Positions 47,411-59,200 of a stretch of 64,000 bases of DNA are shown one piece after another; the first letter of the stretch is position 1; every line of letters begins with the position of its first letter. Below the pieces are notes generated by a model. It saw only the letters and a program-made list of their open reading frames with translations. It did no database searches and was not told where the DNA came from. Made by a program: the position numbers and the translations under genes. Source of the stretch: Rosa chinensis. Lineage: Eukaryota > Streptophyta > Magnoliopsida > Rosales > Rosaceae. The stretch lies in contig NC_037093.1 in the NCBI RefSeq assembly GCF_002994745.2, positions 45,178,384-45,242,383 of the forward strand. Reading direction: 5' to 3'.

Positions 47411-48502
47411 TTAGATGATCTCATCCATCCAACTGGGGCTGACTTCAATGTTAAAGATCTCCGCCAGAGTCCTGGTGATGCTTGGCTTGTCCAGAACCTC
47501 AACCCTTGTATCCACTGGACTTTGGTGTGGTTGAGCAGTTACCAACCTTGCCAGAGAATCTGCCCTGGAGTTCTTTTCTCTAGGTATCTGTATGATGGTG
47601 TGGAACTTGAATTTCCTGAGAAGCGTCTTGACGTATCCCAAGTATGCCGCTAACTGTTTGTCTTTGGCCTGGAAAGTGTAGTTGACTTGGTTGACGACTA
47701 GCTGGGAGTCGCTGAATCTGTTGATGCTGTCGCCAGAGTTGATGGCCAGGAGTAGGCCTGCGATGAATGCTTCATACTCCGCCATGTTGTTGGAGGCTGT
47801 GAAATTGAACTTCAACGCGTACTCCACGTTTAGTCCCCCTGGTCCTGTTAAGATGACTCCGGCGCCACAAGCCTTGGCGCAGGCGGAGCCGTCCACATGG
47901 AGGTTCCAGTCAGACTGCTGCTGGGGGGCCGGCTCCTCAGTGGTTACCACTTCTGTTCTGGCCTCTATTCCCAGGGTGGGTCCATCGTGACGCTCAGTGA
48001 GCTCAACGATGAAATCCGCCATTGCTTGGCCTTTCATGGCTGTTCTTGGCTTGTAGTCAATGTCGAACTAGCTGAGCTCGATGGCCCACTTGCTCAGGCG
48101 CCCAGAGTGCTCAGGGCTCTGCATGACTTGCTTCAGTGGTTGGTTTGTTAAGACATGAATGGTGTGGGCCTGGAAGTACTGGAGGAGACGTCTAGTGGAG
48201 ACAATGATTGCGAGAGCTAGTTGCTCCAGGGGTGGATACCTTGTTTCTGCTCCGTTCATGCCCCTGCCAGCGTAGAATACGGGGAGCTCCTCCTGGCCCT
48301 CTCGCAGGACAATGGCACAGCTTACCGCTGATTGTGATACCGCTAGGTATATGTACAGTGTCTCCCCTTGCATAGGAATGGAAAGAAGTGGGACTGTTGC
48401 CAAGTATTCTTTCAAGCTCTGGAATGCCGCCTCATAGTCTGGGTTCCAGTCGATTACCTTCTTGTGGGTCGTTTTTAGGACTTTGAAAAATAGGAGGCAC
48501 AT
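47411..48502 (-). pseudogene. Gypsy D tandem RNase H domains
   Basis: The first RNase H (48068-48502) has the gypsy RT-linked form with YIYLAVSQSAVSCAIVL, FYAGRGMNGAETRYPPLE and TNQPLKQVM. After a stop, a second domain (47411-48037) of archaeal type has NLHVDGSACAKACGAGVIL, ASNNMAEYEAFIAGL and DSQLVVNQV, with the catalytic Asp, Glu and Asp present. It ends with EKNSRADSLARL. This dual arrangement marks the Tat lineage. Confidence 0.85.
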
Positions 48503-48535
48503 GTCAGTGAGTTTGGAGATGAACCGAGAGAGGCC

Positions 48536-49651
48536 CTAGAGGCTCTGAACGTGTTTTTTCCATTCCGGAGCCTTCAGGTTGAGGATGGCATGCACCTTGT
48601 CAGGATTGGCCTCTATGCCCCATTCACTGACTATGTAACCTAGAAATTTGCTGGCGGTGACACTAAAGAAACATTTTTTCGGGTTGAGGCGCATGCCATA
48701 AGCCAAGAGAATGGCAAATATGATTCTGAGGTTTGCTACGTGTCCGCTGGCCTTGATGCTCTTTACCAACATGTCGTCCACGTAGACCTCTATTATTTTG
48801 CCAAGATGCTCCGCGAACATCGCGTTCATTAACTGCTGGTAAGTTGCACCAGCGTTTTTCAAACCGAAAGGCATGAAATTGTAGCAGTATAGGCCCTTGT
48901 CGGTGGTGAAGGCGGTGCACTCCTAATCACCGGGGTGCATCTTGATTTGATTGTAGCCAAAGAAGGCATCCATCATGCTAAGTAACTCGTGCCCAGCGGT
49001 TGCATCGACCAGTTGATCTATGCGGGGTAATGGGAAACTGTCCTTGGGGCATGCCTTGTTGAGGCCCTTGAAGTCGACACACATCCGCCACTTTCCGCTA
49101 GGTTTCTTGACTATGACCAGGTTGGAAATCCACTGAGGGTAATTGACTTGGCGGATAAACCCAATGTTCTGTAGTTTGGCGACCTCTTCCCCTATTGCAC
49201 GATACCTTTCCTCATCGAAGGCCCTCCGCCGCTGTTTGATAGGGTAGAAGGATGGTTTGATGCTCAACTTGTGTGTGATGATCTCAGGGGAGATGCCTGG
49301 CATATCAGCGTAGGACCATGCAAAGACGGCAGCGTTGTCACGTAGAAACTGAGTGAGTTCTGCCGCTACCTCTGTGTCTAGTTGAGCACCGATGCGGACT
49401 GTCCGCTCAGGGTGTTCATCAGAGATGCTGATAACCCTAAAAAATGTTTCTGGGTTGACATGCTCCTTTTTGACATATTTCTTCTCGTCATCTCTAGGGT
49501 CCTCAAAGATGTCTGGCGGTGGCACATTGTTTCCTACTGTTAGTATCTCATGGCAACGTGTCGACCGTGCTACGGTTGTGGAGTAGCATTCTCGTGCCAA
49601 TTGTTGACTTCCTTTCACACAGCCTGTCCCGTTGGGCGTAGGGAACTTCAT
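48536..49651 (-). pseudogene. Gypsy D reverse transcriptase
   Basis: Frames at 48923-49651 and 48536-48874 hold the RT: KPSGKWRMCVDFKGLNKACP, FMPFGLKNAGATYQ, and the catalytic VYVDDMLVKS, which is intact. One in-frame TAG (near 48922, after IKMHPGD) and one near 48536 interrupt it; both would fit CAG-to-TAG change. Confidence 0.87.
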
Positions 49652-49734
49652 GAGAAGTATGTTTTCGGCTATGATGCACTTGAGCTTGTTGAGTGCCGGT
49701 TGACCGATGATGGAATTATATGAACTGAAGCAGT

Positions 49735-50529
49735 CTACAATGATGAACTCCGTATGGATTTCCGCCGAACATGGACTGCTCCGATAACTAGTCGCCTGTA
49801 GTTGGAGCCCAATGGTTGCGTGATGTCTCCGGAGAAGTTGAGCAATGGCTCATGATCCTGGAGTAATTTTCTATTCCGCTGGAGTTTGCCATAACAACCA
49901 TTGAAGATGACATTGACAGCGGATCCGCTGTCCACAAGGACCCTCCCTACTGACCATTTATCGAGTATGACGTCGATTAAGAATGGATCGTCGTGGGGTA
50001 GATGCACTCCGCGCTCCTCCTCCTCTGAGAAGGTAATGGGTTCCCAACCAAACCTTGGGAGTTTAGCGGACCTCTCGTAGCAGATATTGCAAAATTCGTT
50101 GGGGTGGTTAGCGTGCGCATAACGCTTTTTTTCCCTGTGGGACATGTTGGTAATTGGAGCACCGTCGTCGATGGTATTGATGCGGCCCATTTGTTCGATG
50201 TTGGCGACCACGGGTGATGGTTGGCGTATCTTGAATTGCTCCATCTTACCATCGCGGTACAAAGTCTCCACAGCCATCCTGAGAGCGTTACAATTGTTGG
50301 TGTTGTGGCTGCTGTCCTCATGGTATTTGCACCATTTGCAGGTGTTCCTGGGCTTCCCTACCCTTGGGTATTTTCTTGGGGGTGGTGGCGGAATCTGGTC
50401 CTTGCACTGGTCGTATATTTTTTCATACGAGGCTGTGAGGACCGTGAACACTGCATACCGCTGGGAGGACTCCGTCTGTTTATTACGGTTATCCCCATGG
50501 GATGAGCGGTTGCCCTTGTTGTAATGCAA
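49735..50529 (-). pseudogene. Gypsy D protease region
   Basis: A 264-codon frame includes a Cys/His cluster (CKWCKYHEDSSHNTNNC) and then the aspartic protease with its active site VLVDSGSAVNVIF. It ends at a stop at 49735. The frame downstream, from 49651, holds the RT. Confidence 0.82.
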
Positions 50530-51918
50530 GTCCTTCTGCCGCTTGTTCTGGTTGGTGCCCTATTGCCATTCTCTCTTCTTATCAGTTGGCGATGTAGCAG
50601 AGGTTTTGCTAGCGGTCTCCTGATGGCTGGCGGAAGGTTGAATGGACTTGGTAGGCGTTGGCGGCAATGGGGGTTTTCTCCATATGTGATGAATTCTGCC
50701 TGTGGATGGATCACAGCCTCACTCATGACATGTTCATATGCGGCATTTGGATGATTGTAATGGAGATGATATAGAAATGGCCCCTTGAGGAGTCTTTGCT
50801 TGAAGGCTGCCAGTGCCATTGTCTTGTCGAGATCGTGGCACTGAGATGCCGCCGCCCGCCACCTGGTGACGAACGCCTTCAATGTTTCCGCTGCCTCCTA
50901 CTTGAGGTTGAAAAGCTGAGTTGTGTTGTGATGTCTGGTGGCCAACAGGATGAACCGAGAGAGGAAACTGTTTGACAGTGCGTGGAATGAGTCGATGGAG
51001 CCTGGCAGGCATTTAAAGAACCAGCTCATTGCCTCACTGTCCAATGTTTCGCTGAATAAGTGGCAGAGGGTGGCGTCATCAAATCCCTTATTGTTAGTGA
51101 CCTTTTTGAAGGTGTCCATGTGGACGAAGGGGTCGGTCATGTCGCTGTAATGTGACATCTTTGGTGTCTTTGTATGTGCTGGTCTGACGGCCTGCAGGAT
51201 CCTAGCGGTGAATGGTCCTGGTCTAGACGTAAAGAGCGGATTTGGCGCTGGCGCTGGGGCTCCTGTCTCCGCTCGGATTAGCCTTTTCTCTAATTATTGC
51301 ATCCTTTCCAGAATTAGGGCGGTTGTGTCGCCAGCGGGCCCCGTCTGGAGGTTCCGCTGAACTAGCTCCCGCCTAGCGGTAGGTGGATTACCTTCAGTTC
51401 TAGCCCTGGCTGCCGGGTGGAAGGTGTTTCGCTGTGATTCCGCCTCCTGCTCCATCATTAGGCGGGGCAGAGGAGGTGGGCCCATCATCTCTGGTGTGTT
51501 GAACGGTACCTGCATCTGTATGACTGGTATGGGTACCATTCAGCCTGTATTGGGTTGACTGCGTCTGGTGCTCCACGATTGCTCGCTCTGTGCTGTGTTA
51601 TGCTAGCGTTTGCTTCCAGCGCCTTTTTTAATTCGTCAAACCTTGACATCAGTGTGGCTACCTGTTTTGGGCCTCGGCCTTCTCTATGGACTCTTGTTCG
51701 CGCTCCTTGTTTACCTTGTGGAGGTCCGCCAATGCCAGCTAATACATAGTGGCGAGGTCCCGGACCGGTGGGAGACTGCTGCCCAGCTGGGTCTCCGCCG
51801 CAAGGTTTGATTAGGTATTGAATAGTGCACGGTTAACGTTTGCTGCTAGGGTTGGTGGGGTGGGGATTGGCGAAATGGTCCGCTTGCCCTCGGGCATTTC
51901 CCTGTTACCGCTAGTCAT
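50358..51918 (-). pseudogene. Gypsy D gag
   Basis: A start codon at 51918-51916 (MTSGNREMPEGKR) opens a gag reading that passes through several stops and frame changes. The capsid-like retrotrans_gag domain is clear at 50898-51158 (DPFVHMDTFKKV, AMSWFFKCLPGSIDSFHAL) and continues at 50358-50882 (FVTRWRAAASQCHDLD, ALAAFKQRL). A Pro-rich linker precedes it. The protein would form the particle. This copy is broken at least four times. Confidence 0.82.
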
Positions 51919-51971
51919 GGTGATTGTGGCGGGATGACCGTTTGTTCAAGGGTTCCCACAGACGGCACCAA

Positions 51972-52489
51972 TGTTAATGTCTAAAAGTTCAGCGGTAGCT
52001 GAACCTCAGTTAACGCTGATTCGATGGGCGGACCGCTACTTGTGATATTCAGAGCTTCCGTTTACCTGTCAAATAAAATACAGAGGGTGTCAGAGGGACA
52101 CCACGCTGGGCGGTCTTCTCTTCTCCGATGCCTAAGTTAGTCAATGTATTTGTGTTGACAAAGTAACAGTAGGTAAGTAGTAAATGCGTAATTAATGAGG
52201 AGAGATGAGAGAACCTTTTATAGGTGAGGAGGGAGCTGATCTTCTCCATGTTTTCGATGTGGGACTGATGTACTTCAGTCCCTAGCTTCTGAAGCTTTTG
52301 ATGCTGTCTTGGCACGGCGCGTGGCAGCGCGTCGGCGGTGATCTAGGGGTAAGCCGGGGCTCAGTTGGTAGCCTGCTGCTTGGCTGTGTTCCCGTAGGTC
52401 ACTCCTTTGGAGGGAGTTGGTACCGCTGGCGGTAGTATGAGTGTGGCTCATTGTAGCTAATTATGCTTGCAAATGTCTATGTAAGTACA
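51972..52489 (-). repeat. Gypsy D right LTR (5' LTR)
   Basis: It matches the left LTR closely. The primer binding site lies at 51953-51971 on the minus strand. Confidence 0.92.
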
Positions 52490-53200
52490 ACTTCCAATTC
52501 TTCATTCATTGCCTTTGTCCACTTTGGATCTGCCAATGCATCTTGTACATTACTAGGAATAGATACATTTGATAATTGATCAACAACAAGTGCATGTGAC
52601 TCAAATAGCCTATGGTTAGACATAAACTAGCTATAAGATATTTAGCTTTAATTGACTTTAATATCTGGTTCATACTGTTTCTTAGGAATACTCTTGGTAT
52701 CCTTTTGTGATTTCCTAGGTTCTACACTTTCTAACTCAAAAGACTCATTTAAGTTTAGGGGTACCAGAGGTGGATCGTTCTAAGCGAACTCTTTAGTTGG
52801 TGATGTAGAAAGGGAAACGTCTTGTGTGCTAGCTTCATTTGCTTCTTGATTCTGATTATAATTGTCCAAATTTTTTGCAATTTAAGGAAACAATCGTTCA
52901 CCAGGTTCATGCGATCGATCGTTTGGCTTCTGGGTTCTCCGGCATCAGGGAATGATCGATGACTAGATTTCAGGTGATCGATCGCCAGATTCCATGAGAT
53001 TGATCATTTGGCTTCTGTGTTCTCCAACATCAAGGAAAGATCGATCGCCAGATTCCATGCAATCGATCGTTGGATCCAAATTCGATCGTATTTTTTTTTC
53101 TAAGTTTCCTCCTTCAAAACGAGCCTCCAAGTTCTCCAACTCTTCAAATTCGTCAAACTTAAAGATACGCTGAGGATTTCCTTCCATTCTCAGTACTTAT
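52490..53200 (-). pseudogene. Copia E, 5'-ward part (integrase-RT linker), truncated
   Basis: Minus-strand sequence just beyond Gypsy D continues the RT N-terminal region of Copia E (the frame leading into WEIVPMPVGMKT lies on the other side of D). It then passes into a linker with imperfect repeats encoding MESGDRS-type units and GATCGATCG strings (52900-53090). I find no gag, primer site or 5' LTR to the right, so the element is 5'-truncated near 53.2 kb. Confidence 0.6.
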
Positions 53201-53458
53201 AAACTCTACATTGGAAATGAAGTCCACGTATAGGAATTAGTTGAAACCTTAGGAATCCAAGTTGTTGGTATTGAACAAGTATTTGCCCAATGTTCATTTA
53301 TGAAGCAACTCAATCCTATTCATGATTTATGAATTGTTGTGTAGATTTGTAGTCGTGTTATTCGGCATGAATTGATAAGACGGTTTATGAGCTTAGCAAA
53401 CTTGAAACCCAAGAGATCAGCATATGAACATTCCAAGTTTCAACTCTCGAATTGTTTT
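53201..53458. other. short unassigned spacer
   Basis: AT-rich sequence between truncated Copia E and the MULE; no gene or element end recognised. Confidence 0.5.
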
Positions 53459-53812
53459 TTTTTCTTTGGGTTTTTGTCCATTTACCCCCTTTTTAGATAT
53501 TTTTTTTCCCACTTACCCCATTAAGTTTTTTTAATTTCCTCTTACTCAAAACACTCTAAGGAGGTCCTTCCAAATACCCCATTAAGATTTTTATTTTTTT
53601 TTATTTTTTATTTTTTTTAATACCATTTTACCCTCACCCCTCTGTTACTTAGAGAGAGAGAGAGAGAGAGACAATGGAAGAGAGAGAAACCATAGGAGAC
53701 TTCGCCGGAGCCCAATCACCGGCCGCTGGATTCCGGTCAACTTTTGCCGAGGGTCACCGGTCGCCGCTCACTGGACTTTTCTGTAAACCTCACCGGAAAT
53801 GTTTATTGCCCC

Positions 53813-54044
53813 TAATAGACGTCTATTGGGAGACCTCTATTGCCTCCCAATAGACGTCTATTGCCCCAATAGACATCAGTCATGTATTGCTCCCCAATAG
53901 ACGTCTATTGCCTCCCAATAGGACTTTCAGTCGCCAGAATGCGAACTAATCTCCCTAAATTTAGACAAATAAAACTTTGATTACATTAAAAAAAAAGATT
54001 ACATCAATTCAAAACGTCTATTGCCCCCCAATAGATGTCTATTG
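53813..54044. repeat. array of 16-bp palindromes CAATAGACGTCTATTG
   Basis: The perfect palindrome occurs at 53848-53863 and 53895-53910, with one-base variants at 53813-53828 (TAATAG...) and 54029-54044 (...GATGTC...). Half-sites lie between and around them, separated by C-rich spacers such as CCTCCC and CCCC. It lies inside the MULE. Confidence 0.88.
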
Positions 54045-54677
54045 GCCCCAATAGATCTTTAACAGGCCTCTATTGCTCCAATATAACCTTCTTCTTTTTT
54101 TTGTTCATTTTTCTTTCATTTTGAGCTTCTGAACCAATTTACCGCAAAAAAACAGCAAAAAAAAGAAGAAGAAATAATTTGATTTGGGCACCCCTCAATG
54201 TTCTTCTCTCGATCTATAAAAACCCCATAATTTATTAGGCCAAACAAAGCCTTAATACTTGTACATAACAGCTCAACTGGATAACCATGGATTTCGATAA
54301 CAAGCACAACAGTTAGATTATGCTTCACTATTGCAAAGACTCCGAGGATATTACCAAGTCTATGACAAGCTTGAGGGCGTTCTCCACCGACATCTCGAAG
54401 GGAACTGAGTCGTCGTCTCTAGAGCTGTCTTGGACCACTGGAGCTAATGGATGTCGGGTTTGTAGATGAGAAAATTCGAAAGAGCCGGCAAAGAGGATCT
54501 CGAGGGAGGAAGAGCAAGAGTTGCTGACGCGCTCGTCCCGTACGCCGCCTTCCTCCTCGACCTCGGCGGAACTCCGATCGTCGCAATCCTAACCCACCTC
54601 TGCTGGTCTAAGAGTTGCCACCGTTTATATGTCTGGCAGAGATCGGAGGATTGCAAAATCGGGATTTGATTTTGGGG

Positions 54678-54686
54678 AGAGAGAGA

Positions 54687-54718
<32 letters not shown>

Positions 54719-54783
54719 CAGAGAGACAGAGACACAGAGATAGAGAGAGATCGAGAGAGAGAGAGAGAGACAGAGAGAGATCG
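54678..54783. repeat. interrupted GA microsatellite
   Basis: GA units with CA and GATC interruptions near the right end of the MULE. The long Leu/Ser frame on the other strand is a by-product. Confidence 0.88.
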
Positions 54784-54976
54784 AAGGGAAAAGAGAGTGG
54801 CATAAAGTAGTTGTATAATTAAGTGGAGGGCAAAATAGTCATTTTATTTTAAATTGGGTTAGTGAGAATAAAAATCTGTTGGTGGGGTAAGTGAGATAAC
54901 TTTTCTTCATTTTGGTGCTTTGGATCAAGAACTGTTTTTCTTTTTCAAGTAAACTTAATTAGTAAAATGACCAATT

Positions 54977-55183
54977 TGTTCAAGTAAAACCCTAGTTTGT
55001 GTTTGGCCCAAACTCTAGGTTACTTGCTCTAGCGGTAATAGGGTTAAATTAGAAGGATTTAGATTCCTATTCAATGTACGATTACTTTCCTTGTATGATT
55101 GAGATTCTATGCATTGTAATCCTCTATATATTATCAATGAGAACACACAACAAATTCCTCTCAATTTCAGTTTCTCTACAACA
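54977..55183 (+). mobile_element. solo LTR of the Copia A family upstream of the TNL gene
   Basis: This is the reverse complement of the Copia A LTRs over its length, beginning TGTTCAAGTAAAACC and ending CTCTACAACA. The perfect duplication CAATT is at 54972-54976 and 55184-55188. It lies in the same orientation as the TNL gene, ending 577 bp before its ATG. It contains the LTR's TATA region (CCTCTATATATT). Confidence 0.92.
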
Positions 55184-55188
55184 CAATT

Positions 55189-55759
55189 TTATTAATCTGA
55201 ATAGAGTAATATTCTTTTGAAAATTTGGAAAACTACAAAGACTTGTTTTTCTCGATTATTTCATGACAGAAGATAACCAAGCAAGCGATACACCAAATAT
55301 GAATTCATGAGAGATTATTCACCAGAAATGTTGAAATTTAACCATTGGAAACTCGAGTCCAGTCGTCAATTCAAGAACATCATTTTTCTGAATGGAAACT
55401 ACATCGCATATTCTCCTTAATTGTTCGAGTCACTAACCAACCCCATATTGGGATCCAAGTGATCGATCACAGACACAATGGACGGAGCTGATCCTAATAG
55501 TCTTCGGTGTGAACGTAGACTTGACTTATATTTAGTCGTCGCATAAAAGAAAGCAATACTCCAAGTCTCCAACCCCACTGCCACGCCCATTAGTACTTGC
55601 TCTCATCTGCACAACCAACTTTTCTTTTGAATTTTGTTGGAACAAAACGGTCGATTTCTTCCAAGAAATTGTTCTTAACATTCTATTAATTTAAGAGCTG
55701 CTTGTGATTACTTGTATATATGCACAATCTTCTTTCCATTGAAGTTTGTCAGATCTAGG
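55189..55759 (+). promoter_or_regulatory. upstream region of the TNL gene
   Basis: AT-rich, non-coding. A W-box core TTGACT at 55521-55526 and TATA-like strings (ACTTATATTT, then GCATAAAAGA, at 55523-55550) lie about 210-240 bp before the ATG. These are short motifs and may be coincidental; no transcription start can be proven from sequence. Confidence 0.35.
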
Positions 55760-56256
55760 ATGGCTCTTGCACTTGCAACAACTATCTCTCCGAATACTTG
55801 TCCAACTAGTTATCATGTGTTCTTGAGTTTCAGGGGTGATACTCGCAAGACTTTTACTGACCACCTCTACACAGCCTTTGTCAATTCAGGCTTTCGTACG
55901 TTTCGAGATGACGACGAACTTCCAAGGGGACATGATATCAAACCAGAACTGCGGAAAGCCATCGAGCAGTCACGAAGTTCTGTTATTGTGTTTTCACAAG
56001 ACTATGCGTCTTCCGGATGGTGCCTTGATGAGCTTGTGATGATCATGGAACGCAAGAGGACCCGCGATCACATAGTTTTACCTGTCTTTTACGATGTCGA
56101 TCCATCCCAAGTAAGGAAGCAAACAGGAAGTCTTGCAAAAGCATTTGCTAGACACGAAAGAAATCATTCCTTGAAGGACAAGGTGAAGCGATGGAGGGCG
56201 GCACTCACAGAAGTTGCAGATCTAGCAGGAATGGTCTTGCAAAATGAAGCCGACGG
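55760..56256 (+). CDS. TNL exon 1: TIR domain
   Basis: Encodes residues 1-165. The three conserved TIR blocks are present: the start motif, FRDDDELPRGHDI, and FSQDYASSGWCLDEL followed by VLPVFYDVDPSQVRKQTGSL. The donor is GG|GTATGT. The next exon continues with HESKFIKKIV after an aligned Gly, matching the phase of the family. Confidence 0.88.
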
Positions 56257-59200
56257 GTATGTGTTTTCATTCAACCTAGCTACTCCATCCCAAAGTTTGA
56301 TTTGATCTCTTCTGAGGGTCAACACAACATTTTTTGAAAATGGATATTAGATCTTATCGTTCAGGTTACATTCCACATCCACAAACTAATCGTCGACTAA
56401 TTAATAATTCTATTATGATATTTTGCTTTCAATATGCATCCCATTGCTTGAGGATTAATTAATTAATTAATTAACAACTTGGTTATGATACTTTCATGAG
56501 CGGTATTTGATGATCATAATACCTCTGACTTCTTTTTATTTATTTGCAATGTTTTAGGCACGAGTCTAAGTTTATCAAGAAAATTGTAAGGGTAATGAAA
56601 GATAAACTAAGGCGCATTCCCTTAAGTGTTGAACCCCACCTAATTGGAGTAGATTCTCAAACGGAAGGCATCAATTTATGGTTACAAGATGGATCAGCTG
56701 ATGTTGGCATACTTTTAATTCATGGGATGCGTGGGATAGGAAAATCAACCATAGCGAAATTTGTTTACAACTCAAACTTTCAAAAATTTGAGAGATGCAG
56801 TTTCCTTGAAAATGTCAGAGAAGTTTCAGAACAATCAAATGGCTTGCTTCGGCTACAAAAACAACTTCTTAGTGATATTTTGGGTGCAAATGAAGTGAAA
56901 ATACACAATATTAGTGAAGGGATGGCTAAGATTGAAGATTCTATTAGCTCTGAAAGAGTTTTTCTTGTTCTCGATGACGTGGATCATGTGGACCAATTAG
57001 CTGCATTACTGAGGATGCAAAATCGATTTCATCCAGGAAGTAAGATCATCATAACAAGTACCTGTGCGGGATTGTTGGGAGCTCACTGCCAATTTGCTAA
57101 GTTGAATGAGGTTAGAATTCTGGGTGAGGATGATTCATTAGCGCTCTTTAGTTGGCATGCTTTTGGACAGGACCATCCCATTGGAAGTTATACTGATTAC
57201 TCGAAAAGGGTAATAGATCATTGTGGAGGACTTCCACTAGCTCTTAAAGTTTTAGGTTCTTCTTTATCAGGAAAGAATCTAGTTGTCTGGGAAAGTGCAT
57301 TGAACAAACTGGAAGCTATTCCAAATGGTGAAATAATGAAGAAACTCAAAATAAGCTATGATTCCCTACAAGATGATCATGACAGAAACTTATTCCTTCA
57401 TATTGCATTCTTTTTCATCGGAATGGAGAAAGGTATCATTGTTACAATCTTAGATGACTATGATTTCTTCACAGAGGTTGGCATTCAAAATCTCATTGAT
57501 AGATGTTTGGTAACCACTGATAAAGATAACAAGCTGGTGCAAATGCATGACATGATTCGTGACATGGGAAGAGAAATTGTTCGTCTAGAATCCAAGGAGC
57601 CAGAACGACGTAGTCGAGTATGGCATCATAAGGATTCTTTCAAAATATTGTCCGAAAATATTGTAAGAAACATGCTTATTTGATTTTTTTTCTTTGCATG
57701 TATATTCATTATTTATCTGACGTCCTTTTATTTTATTTTTTCACTTGTTTTATTAGGGCACCCAAACAATTGAAGGACTTGTTCTCAACATGCAAATGCA
57801 CCCTTCGAGAAATTCAAGTAAGGTAGTATTGGAAACCAATGCATTTACAAGGATGCACAAACTAAGACTCCTCCAACTCAGTCATGTGCAGCTCAGTGGA
57901 CGCTACAAAGAATTTCCTGCAGGACTAAGATGGCTTTGTTGGATTAAATTTCCTTTAGCTTCCTTGCCCGCTGATTTTCCGTTGGAGAGCCTTGTTGCTC
58001 TTGAAATGTGTTATAGTAGTTTGAGACGACTTTGGAGGGGAACAAAGGTAATGCAAATCCACGCAAGCTCCTATCCTGTTTGGTAGTTAATTATACCTTT
58101 TGGACTTTTCATATCCTTCACCTTTGTCTCTGTGCAGTATCTCCCATCACTAAAAATCTTAAATCTCAGTCACTCTCATGACTTTACTGAAATATCTGAC
58201 TTCTCATGTATCCCTAATCTAGAGAGACTCATTCTTGAAGATTGTGCAAGATTGATAAATGTTCATGAATCCATCGGAGTCCTGAAGAGGCTTATTTATT
58301 TGAGTATGAAAGATTGCAAAAATCTTAGGAAGCTTCCGGAGAACATTTCTATCCTAACCTTCCTTGAAACACTTAATATCTCTGGTTGCTCAAATCTTAG
58401 AGAGTTTCCGACAGAAATGATGAAGATACAGTCGTTGAAAGTGTTTCAAGCAGATGGAGTTCCAATACATCGGTTACTAGTCACTACCACCAGGGAGGTC
58501 GTACTGTGTCCGACTGTAAAACTTTCTTGGGCTTCTTATCTACCACGGAATTTAGTAAACTTGAGTCTAAAAAACTGCAATCTTTTGGATGATGATTTTC
58601 CTAGTGATGTTGCAAATCTAGTGTCGTTGCAAAAATTGGATCTCAGCAGGAACCCAATTTGTAGGCTGCCGGATTGCATCACAGGTGTTACCGGCCTCCA
58701 ATATCTTAATTTGGAGCATTGTACAAAGCTCAAATCACTTCTATGGCAATCAACAAAATTAGTTGAATTGAAGCTGTTCGGGTGCGCCTCATTGGAAAAT
58801 ATAAGATATCAACCTTTACCGATGAGACTTGCTCATGGTTCGAACTCCAATCTTGTTAAGTTTCAGGATTTTTTTATGTTGGAACCCATTGAAAGAGTTG
58901 ATAAAGAAATGCTAAAAGTTTTGAGCTTAGGAAACCTGGAATCCCTGGAAAACTTTGTGATGGACACAGTATCTGATGAAACCTCTATATGGAAAGGAAG
59001 AATGCATCCTCTGCAGGTCTCTCTCCAGGTCTCTCTCTCTCTCTCTCTCGACTAATATCTGATTTCCATCTCTCGACTAATATCTGATTTCCATGATATA
59101 GGGACTGTACGAAGATGGTGCATTCACCACATTCCTTCCTGGAAACGAAATTCCAGGCCAGTTCAGCTATAGAAGCAGAGGGTCCTCTGTATCCTTTACT

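Larger units (their letters stand above)
40988..52489 (-). mobile_element. Gypsy D: Tat-like Ty3-gypsy element (11.5 kb)
   Basis: LTRs at 40988-41502 (515 bp) and 51972-52489 (518 bp) start TGTTAATGTC and end ATGTAAGTACA. Flanks are GCTTC (40983-40987) and ACTTC (52490-52494), agreeing at four of five bases. Minus strand after the right LTR reads TTGGTGCCGTCTGTGGGAA, the same type of primer site as LARD C. Minus-strand order is gag, protease, RT, RNase H, a second RNase H and integrase, followed by a 4.7-kb region before the 3' LTR that carries an oppositely oriented spliced gene. Two RNase H domains and an extra ORF are features of the Tat/Retand group. Numerous stops, many fitting C-to-T or G-to-A change, make it inactive. 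Confidence 0.93.
53468..54934. mobile_element. non-autonomous Mutator-like element (MULE), 1.47 kb
   Basis: Long imperfect inverted terminal regions: the left reads GGGTTTTTGTCCATTTACC and then CCACTTACCCCATTAAG; inward from the right it reads CAGTTCTTGATCCAAAGCACC and then CTCACTTACCCCACC. The inverted similarity (ATTTTACCCTCACCCC against ATTTTGCCCTCCACTT) extends about 150 bp. A 9-bp duplication TTTTTCTTT is at 53459-53467 and 54935-54943, as expected for Mutator, though it is low-complexity. The interior has a palindrome array, GA runs and a GC-rich segment at 54460-54660 that looks coding-derived, possibly captured host sequence. No MURA transposase is visible. Confidence 0.72.

Noticed and set aside
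54444..54803. Frame with a long Ser/Leu repeat
   Set aside because: It is the translation of the GA microsatellite near the MULE end and has no independent support.
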